Below, one piece after another: positions 58,041 through 64,000 of a stretch of 64,000 bases of DNA. Both the position numbers and the translations under genes were made by a program. The first letter of the stretch is position 1. Each line of letters opens with the position of its first letter. The DNA comes from Pedobacter sp. (GTDB lineage Bacteria > Bacteroidota > Bacteroidia > Sphingobacteriales > Sphingobacteriaceae), in contig JANXVH010000055.1 in NCBI GenBank assembly GCA_025351765.1, positions 1 to 64,000 of the forward strand. Direction: 5' to 3'. Below the pieces are notes generated by a model. The model searched no databases. It was not told the origin of the DNA and saw only the letters and a list, made by a program, of their open reading frames with translations.

Positions 58041-59699
58041 TTAGCTTGCTGTTAGGAGGTCTTTTGCGTTTTGAAAGGCAGAATTCCCTGGGTTTTTACC
58101 GCTCAGCATTTCTGCTATAATTGCCACTCTTTCGTTCGCTTGTAGCTTTCTAATACCTGTTGTTGTGCGCTGGTTACCTTCTTCCTTGTAAACAAAATAA
58201 TGCGCATTACCTTTTGCAGCAATCTGTGGTAAATGGGTAATGCAGATTACCTGCATATTTTGCTCAAGTTCGCCGATAACATTTCCTACTCGTACTGCTG
58301 TTTCGCCTGATATGCCAGTATCTATTTCATCGAATATCAATGTAGGAAGTGCAGTGTGTTTGGCAAGTATGGATTTTATAGAAAGCATTAGCCTGGACAA
58401 TTCACCCCCTGAAGCAACTTTGCCAACAGGAGCAGGCGGCTGACCGCTATTTGCTGAAAAAAGCAAATTTATTACGTCTTTACCATCCTTATTAAATTCG
58501 GCGATTACATGCTGCTCTAATTTAATCTTCGCATTAGGCATGCCGGTATTTATCAATACAGCCCCAACCTGTTCCTCTGTTTTTTTAATGGATAGTTTTC
58601 TATTATCGGAAAGTATGGTAGCCATTTTTTCAAGCTTTTCAATCATCTCAATCAATTGCTTCTCCAGTTTCAAAATCGCCTCATCACTGGTTAAGAGCGC
58701 ATTCAGACTGTCAGATAGCTTTAACTGTACGTCAATTAATTCAACAGTTGTATTTACTTTATGTTTTTGTTGTAGCGCATAAATTGTATCTAATCTACTA
58801 TTGAACTCTGATATCCTGCTTGGGTTAAATACCATATCTTCTTCAAGGGTAGCAATTTCTGTCGCAATATCTTTTACCTCAATTAATACCGATCTAAGTC
58901 TTTCGTTTAAGGATAAGTAATTCGCATTATAACGCTCAATTGTTTGCAACTGACTAACGCTTTCCTTTATCAATGAGGTAGCTGCAGATTCCTGACTGTC
59001 CAGTAGCTGCGCTGCAATAAGCAGACTCCGTTTAATACTTTCTGAATTATTGAGTAATTCAAGATCTGCTTCCAGTTTTTCCTGTTCTTCTTCCTTTATT
59101 GAGGCAGCCTCCAGTTCATTGAAAAGGAATTGTTCGTAATCTTGTTTGTTTCGGGCTTCATCGGCTGCGAACTTCATTAAAGCGAGCTGTTGTTGAGCCT
59201 TTTTGTAGGATTTGAAAAGACTACGGTAGTTGCCCAATAAAACAGCATGATTAGCAACAGTATCAACTACCAACAGTTGGAATGCCGGATCATTTATTTC
59301 AAGTGTTGCATGCTGCGAATGTATGTCGATTAATTGTTCGCCTGTGGCCTTCATTACAGCAAGGTTAACAGGGGTGTCGTTTATGAAAGCTCTTGATTTC
59401 CCATCTGTGGAAATCTCCCGTCTTAGTGTTGTTTCCTGGTAGAAATCTACATCATTTTCCTCAAAAAACATCTTTAAGGAATCATCCGATAAGCTAAATT
59501 GCCCCTCAATTATGCACTTTTTATCCTGATTATAAAAGTATTTAGTTTCAGCACGCTGCCCTAGTATGAGAGACAATGCGCCAAGCATAATTGATTTTCC
59601 TGCACCGGTTTCTCCGGTAATGATATTTAAACCTTTATCAAGTTCAAGATCAACACTGTCGATCAACGCATAATTCCGGATAGTGAGTTTTTGTAGCAT
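58041..59699 (-). CDS. recN: DNA repair protein RecN
   Basis: LTIRNYALIDSVDLELDKGLNIITGETGAGKSIMLGAL; ASGGELSRLMLSIKSI; FDEIDTGISGETAVRVG; CITHLPQIAAKGNAHYFVYK. Confidence 0.96.
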   Translation of the reverse strand: MLQKLTIRNYALIDSVDLELDKGLNIITGETGAGKSIMLGALSLILGQRAETKYFYNQDKKCIIEGQFSLSDDSLKMFFEENDVDFYQETTLRREISTDGKSRAFINDTPVNLAVMKATGEQLIDIHSQHATLEINDPAFQLLVVDTVANHAVLLGNYRSLFKSYKKAQQQLALMKFAADEARNKQDYEQFLFNELEAASIKEEEQEKLEADLELLNNSESIKRSLLIAAQLLDSQESAATSLIKESVSQLQTIERYNANYLSLNERLRSVLIEVKDIATEIATLEEDMVFNPSRISEFNSRLDTIYALQQKHKVNTTVELIDVQLKLSDSLNALLTSDEAILKLEKQLIEMIEKLEKMATILSDNRKLSIKKTEEQVGAVLINTGMPNAKIKLEQHVIAEFNKDGKDVINLLFSANSGQPPAPVGKVASGGELSRLMLSIKSILAKHTALPTLIFDEIDTGISGETAVRVGNVIGELEQNMQVICITHLPQIAAKGNAHYFVYKEEGNQRTTTGIRKLQANERVAIIAEMLSGKNPGNSAFQNAKDLLTAS

Positions 59700-59708
59700 A
59701 ATAGCCGA

Positions 59709-60650
59709 CTAATTGTTTTTATTGTCTTGATTTATAGGCATAGGGGCTTTTTTCAAAGCTTCATATTTATTAATATTTGCAGGATCTACCTCAATTAAAA
59801 GGTTATATGCCTTAAGGCGGTCAGACGGGTCTCCTGTAGCTATTGAAAAAATATTTACCATTTCATCTGCTTTACTGGCAAAATAGAAGTTTGGGAATAT
59901 AGAACCCAGCTTTTGTTTATCCATTTGTTTTAAACCACTAATAAGGGTAATCATTTTCTTCACCCCCCTTCTGGTATTATCCTGTAATCTGTCTAGGCCA
60001 TTAAAATGATAATCATATATAAATACCCTTAGCTCTTCAAATCCTTTATTTAACAAGTTTTCATTGAGCCAGTAACGGTTCCTTAATCCATCAAAAGCCT
60101 TCCATCCTTTATTTGCAGATACTTGGGCATTATTAAGCAGCGTCCATGCTTTTTTATAGTATATAGTTCCTCCTAGCAGACTAAAACTATCTTTATCAAG
60201 GCCAATTATTGTATAGGCATAAAAGCCCAATAAGGAACTTAGGTTTGATAGGTAATTCTGATCTGAAAAGTCTAATGACTGGCCTTCTGTATAATTGAAA
60301 TTAAAATCTTTATCGCTTAAATTCAATAATGTGCTATTGTAAGCAGAACCATAAACTGGTCTGCTAGACTGTATTTGGGCTTCTGCTTTATAGGAAGAGT
60401 TGCCGTCCCATTCAGTAATGGTTATTACGAAATTACATTCAATTCTTTCCTGCGGAGAATAATTCTCATTACTCCATTTATTATTATTCAGAAATTCTCT
60501 AATGTTTTTTTGCAGTACTTCAAGGTTCCTTTTGTCAATATTTGGTACGGTAGGTGCCAATATCTGTACTTTGGCATTTAGTTCCTGGGCTTTTAATCCA
60601 GCAGGAATACAAAATGTCAATAAGAAAATAAAAGCGCAGTAATATTTCAT
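59709..60650 (-). CDS. DUF4835 family protein (PorD-like)
   Basis: Signal peptide; LNAKVQILAPTVPNIDKRNLEVLQKNIREFLNNNKWSNENYSPQERIECNFVITI; located between coaBC and recN. Confidence 0.88.
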   Translation of the reverse strand: MKYYCAFIFLLTFCIPAGLKAQELNAKVQILAPTVPNIDKRNLEVLQKNIREFLNNNKWSNENYSPQERIECNFVITITEWDGNSSYKAEAQIQSSRPVYGSAYNSTLLNLSDKDFNFNYTEGQSLDFSDQNYLSNLSSLLGFYAYTIIGLDKDSFSLLGGTIYYKKAWTLLNNAQVSANKGWKAFDGLRNRYWLNENLLNKGFEELRVFIYDYHFNGLDRLQDNTRRGVKKMITLISGLKQMDKQKLGSIFPNFYFASKADEMVNIFSIATGDPSDRLKAYNLLIEVDPANINKYEALKKAPMPINQDNKNN

Positions 60651-61846
60651 AGGGAAACAATCTTTAACGCCTCAGCACAGATGTCTTTAGCAACGTCAAT
60701 TTTGGATTTAACTCCAAAGACCTTCTTTTCAAATGCCTTATTAAAGATAGTGATTTTATTTGTTTCTAATTTAAAGCCAGCTCCCTTATCATTTAAGGAA
60801 TTCAGGACAATAAAGTCGAGATTTTTTTTCTTCAGTTTAGCTATTGCATGCTCTTCCTCATTATTAGTCTCCAATGCAAAGCCAATAAGTAGCTGTCCGG
60901 GTGCTTTTAGCGTACCTAGGATAGCCAATATGTCTTCAGTTTTCTTCAAATCAAGACTAAACTCTTCGGCAGATTTTTTTATTTTCTGTTCTTCTATGAT
61001 ACGAGGTGTATAATCAGCAACTGCCGCTGCCATTACGGTAATGTTGGCATCGGGAAATTCTTTTTTGCAAGCCCCTAGCATTTGTGCGGCACTTACCACA
61101 TCAATCCGTTTTATTCCTGATTCACTTTTTTCTGCCGTTGGCCCACTTATCAGCGTTACATCTGCACCCAACCTCATAAATTCATGTGCAATTGCAAAGC
61201 CCATTTTCCCTGTCGAGTGATTCCCTATAAAACGAACTGGATCAATTGCTTCGTAAGTTGGGCCGGCAGTAACCAAAACCTTTTTTCCAAGTAATGGTAA
61301 TCCTTTGCCTATCCACGCTGTTAAATCATTTACAATTTCATCAGGCTCGGCCATTCTTCCTTCTCCGTATAAGCCACTAGCGAGTTCGCCAGTTCCTGGA
61401 GAGATCAATATGTTTCCGTAAGATAGGAGTGTTTCTACATTTTGATGGGTGCTTTCATGTTTCCACATATCCAAATCCATAGCAGGCGCAAAGAAGACTG
61501 GGCACTTTGCAGAAAGATAAACAGCTGTTAGGAGATTGTCACATAAACCGTTTGCCATTTTGGCAATCGTATTTGCACTTGCAGGAGCAAGTATCATATA
61601 ATCAGCCCATAATCCCAATTCAACGTGGTTACTCCAAACACCCGTTTCTGCTTCGAAGTATTGTGTATATACCGGATTTTTTGAAAGGGTGGCAAGCGTG
61701 AGCGGTGTGATGAAATTCGCCGCATCGGCAGTGAGAATTATTTTAACGTTTGCACCAGCCTTGATAAGCAGCCTAACTAAGGTTGCTGCTTTGTAAGCTG
61801 CAATGCTGCCGCAAACGCCCAATAATATTTTTTTATCTTTTAGCAT
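60647..61846 (-). CDS. coaBC: bifunctional phosphopantothenoylcysteine decarboxylase/phosphopantothenate-cysteine ligase
   Basis: ILLGVCGSIAAYKAATLVRLLIKAGA, APASANTIAKMANGLCDNLL, VTAGPTYEAIDPVRFIGNHSTGKMGFAIA. Confidence 0.96.
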   Translation of the reverse strand: MLKDKKILLGVCGSIAAYKAATLVRLLIKAGANVKIILTADAANFITPLTLATLSKNPVYTQYFEAETGVWSNHVELGLWADYMILAPASANTIAKMANGLCDNLLTAVYLSAKCPVFFAPAMDLDMWKHESTHQNVETLLSYGNILISPGTGELASGLYGEGRMAEPDEIVNDLTAWIGKGLPLLGKKVLVTAGPTYEAIDPVRFIGNHSTGKMGFAIAHEFMRLGADVTLISGPTAEKSESGIKRIDVVSAAQMLGACKKEFPDANITVMAAAVADYTPRIIEEQKIKKSAEEFSLDLKKTEDILAILGTLKAPGQLLIGFALETNNEEEHAIAKLKKKNLDFIVLNSLNDKGAGFKLETNKITIFNKAFEKKVFGVKSKIDVAKDICAEALKIVSL

Positions 61847-61887
61847 GGTTATTAATGCATATATGCAATCTAATCCAATGCAAGGTG

Positions 61888-62214
61888 TTATTGTTGCTCT
61901 TTAGCAGGATTTCTATGATAAATTTTATCATTAAGGAACTCATCAACAGCTATAAGGCTAGGCTTAGGCATACGCTCATAATGCTTGCTGATTTCAATTT
62001 GTTCCCTGTTTTCAAAGATCTCTTCCAAATTATCATTCGAAGAAGCAAACTCGGCTAATTTGCCATGTAATTCTTCTTTCATATTATTTGAAATTTGGTT
62101 AGCCCTTTTAGAAATAATTACTAAAGACTCATAGATGTTGCCTGTTTTCTGATCAAGATCATTAACATTTCTCGTAACCGTAGTATTTGGAATTGCAGGT
62201 TTATTCGTATTCAT
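61888..62214 (-). CDS. RNA polymerase omega (Rpb6-like) subunit
   Basis: GNIYESLVIISKRANQISNNMKEELHGKLAEF; conserved position between bamD and coaBC. Confidence 0.85.
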   Translation of the reverse strand: MNTNKPAIPNTTVTRNVNDLDQKTGNIYESLVIISKRANQISNNMKEELHGKLAEFASSNDNLEEIFENREQIEISKHYERMPKPSLIAVDEFLNDKIYHRNPAKEQQ

Positions 62215-63140
62215 TATTTTATTGGGGTTTTAATAGTCGTATCTCTTTTATTTTTTGATTCTTTAGAAAGCTGAGCTTTATATTTCTCGTTAAGTGTAGT
62301 TTGAGTAGAAAAATAGTTTTTTACAGTTGCTATTCCAGCTTCACTTTCTTTTTTAAGAAGATTTGCTTCCGCAAGTTGCGCACTCTTTGGATGAGATTCA
62401 ATAAACTCGTTTGCATAAGTGATTGCTTCGTTAAACCTGTCTTCCTGGCGCTCCTCTGTACTATTCTTAGCATAAGCATACTGAGATTTTACAATCAATA
62501 GGTCCATTTCCTCGGCATACTTAATATCAGGGAACTCAATCTGCGCATTTTTTAACGCAATTACTGCAGATTTGTAATTTGTAATGTCATAACCTCCAAG
62601 CTCATAATACATCTTCGCATTAGCAAATGCTTTATCTTCTAGCTTCGCGCGCAAAATTGCTATGTATTTGGTGGCTTCAACTGCACGTTCACTTTTTGGA
62701 TAGAAGTTAATAAAAAGTTGAAGTGCATCAATTGCTTTGTAGGTGTTTTCCTGATCCAAACTAGGCTCTGGTGATTCCAGATAGTAGCAATAAGCGCTCA
62801 TGTAGCGGCATTCTTCTGCATACTCACTAGTAGGGTAGGTGTCTGCAAATACCTTAAATTGGTACCTGGCAGTGGTGTAATCCTTTAACTTATAAAGGGT
62901 CATTGCATAATAGTAGTTTAACTGTTGTGCACCGTCTCTTCCCCTGTATTTTTGTGATAGGTCTTCAAATAAGATTAAAGCTTTGCTATAGCTCTTCTTA
63001 TTATAAAGACGCATTGCTTCCTGATTTTTTTTAGCAATATCATTACTTGACCTGATTTTTTCAAACTGACTTTTACAGCCTGCAATGGTAAGCGCAATGA
63101 TGGTGAAACTTAATAGTGTTATGTGTTTAATTTTAAACAT
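62214..63140 (-). CDS. bamD: outer membrane protein assembly factor BamD
   Basis: Lipobox IAGC; TPR-like repeats RGRDGAQQLNYYYAMTLYKLKDYTTARYQFKVFADTYPTSEYAEECRYMSAYCYYLESPEPSLDQENTYKAIDALQLFINFYPKS. Confidence 0.93.
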   Translation of the reverse strand: MFKIKHITLLSFTIIALTIAGCKSQFEKIRSSNDIAKKNQEAMRLYNKKSYSKALILFEDLSQKYRGRDGAQQLNYYYAMTLYKLKDYTTARYQFKVFADTYPTSEYAEECRYMSAYCYYLESPEPSLDQENTYKAIDALQLFINFYPKSERAVEATKYIAILRAKLEDKAFANAKMYYELGGYDITNYKSAVIALKNAQIEFPDIKYAEEMDLLIVKSQYAYAKNSTEERQEDRFNEAITYANEFIESHPKSAQLAEANLLKKESEAGIATVKNYFSTQTTLNEKYKAQLSKESKNKRDTTIKTPIK

Positions 63141-63418
63141 TCTGCAAAGATAAGTAATATTACGACAACGTCAATTAAAATAGTAGGATGCTAAGCTATG
63201 TAAAAGCTACATAATCAGTTTGGCAGTTAACATTATTTAACAAATAAAATGCAGCACATATAACCTGTGTCATTGAAAAGTAAACGCTTTATCTCGTCAC
63301 ATCTGTTTATGCAATTCTATCGTTTGTTAAACAGAAGCGGGTGAGACGACGATTGATTTGAAATGAGGGAGTGAGGTTGATTACACACGTGAGACGGAAT
63401 AGTGGGAAAGGGAAGAAG

Positions 63419-63446
63419 CCCGGGAGATGATCTTCCGGGTTTTTTT
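63419..63446 (+). terminator. Rho-independent terminator without an obvious upstream gene
   Basis: cccgggaga-tga-tcttccggg followed by seven T; located in the intergenic region upstream of the 63517 gene. Confidence 0.8.
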
Positions 63447-63516
63447 AAATCAAAAAGGGCTTGCATCTGTTGATATAATCTATATTAGCCCTAACTTTAA
63501 CAAAACATTAACTGTA

Positions 63517-63945
63517 ATGCAAAACTATAAGAACCACGCCCGTTTTTACACCCCCCACCATTTTGTTTTCTACCCAATTTTAGTGTTTCTACTTTCATTT
63601 GCTATTTACCAAGTATTTTCGGGAGAGAATCAATTGATCTGGACTTTTATTGCTGCATTGTTGTTCCTACTAGGTTGGCTTTCTTTTATGCTAAGGCAAC
63701 ATTATGCGATAATTGGGCAAAACAGAATTATAGTTTTAGAAATGAGGTTTCGATATTATGTGCTCACTAAAGAAAGATTTGAACTAATTGAAGACCAGCT
63801 TTCCTTCGGCAAAATAGCAGCATTGCGTTTCGCATCTGACAATGAACTTCCTACTCTTGTTAAAAAAGCAATTGCGGAAGGACTTTCTGCCGATCAAATA
63901 AAGAAGTCCATCGTAAACTGGTTGCCAGATCTTAGACGGGTTTAG
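63517..63945 (+). CDS. DUF6526-like small membrane protein
   Basis: MQNYKNHARFYTPHHFVFYPILVFLLSFAIYQVF...WTFIAALLFLLGWLSFMLRQHYA; start chosen downstream of the terminator. Confidence 0.82.
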   Translation: MQNYKNHARFYTPHHFVFYPILVFLLSFAIYQVFSGENQLIWTFIAALLFLLGWLSFMLRQHYAIIGQNRIIVLEMRFRYYVLTKERFELIEDQLSFGKIAALRFASDNELPTLVKKAIAEGLSADQIKKSIVNWLPDLRRV

Positions 63946-64000
63946 GGCTTCCAAATGGCTTATAAGGAAGTTTTTCTGGTTGCATTGTTGGTGGTTTCTA

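Noticed and set aside
58041-63140. bamD-omega-coaBC-DUF4835-recN cluster as an unusual system
   Set aside because: This is a commonly seen housekeeping gene order in Bacteroidota.
1-64000. CRISPR arrays, tRNA/rRNA genes, transposons or prophage
   Set aside because: No regularly spaced long direct repeats, no tRNA-like cloverleaf noticed in the few intergenic gaps, no transposase, integrase or phage structural proteins among the ORFs.

Overview
This 64 kb window looks like chromosomal DNA of a Bacteroidota organism, probably Sphingobacteriaceae/Pedobacter-like, judged from gene content only. It is mostly housekeeping and envelope genes: nadK, uppS, bamA with two Skp/OmpH proteins, murI, a PurF-like amidotransferase, guaA, hppA, amt plus a porin, ettA, clpC, fabI, and recN/DUF4835/coaBC/omega/bamD. 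I see no rRNA, tRNA, CRISPR array, transposase or prophage. The most interesting locus is a tight minus-strand operon at about 25310-35541. Its order is FHA protein, an un-annotated 29-aa single-TM microprotein, PP2C phosphatase, a 1343-aa SEDS(FtsW/RodA)::class B PBP fusion, a second FHA protein, and two tandem Ser/Thr kinases. This order closely parallels the actinobacterial fhaA-fhaB-pstP-rodA-pbpA-pknA-pknB locus, but has a fused synthase/transpeptidase and HGD (non-RD) kinases. Other items worth a second look are a 22-bp-periodic TGACC/GTAC array upstream of an MFS transporter gene, a perfect 17-bp-arm inverted repeat at the start of a radical SAM gene, a divergent histidine kinase pair sharing a C-terminal extension, a 67-nt palindromic element beside the kinase operon, a probable 3'-end frameshift in an esterase gene, and an orphan terminator. 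No database search was possible, so novelty is not established.
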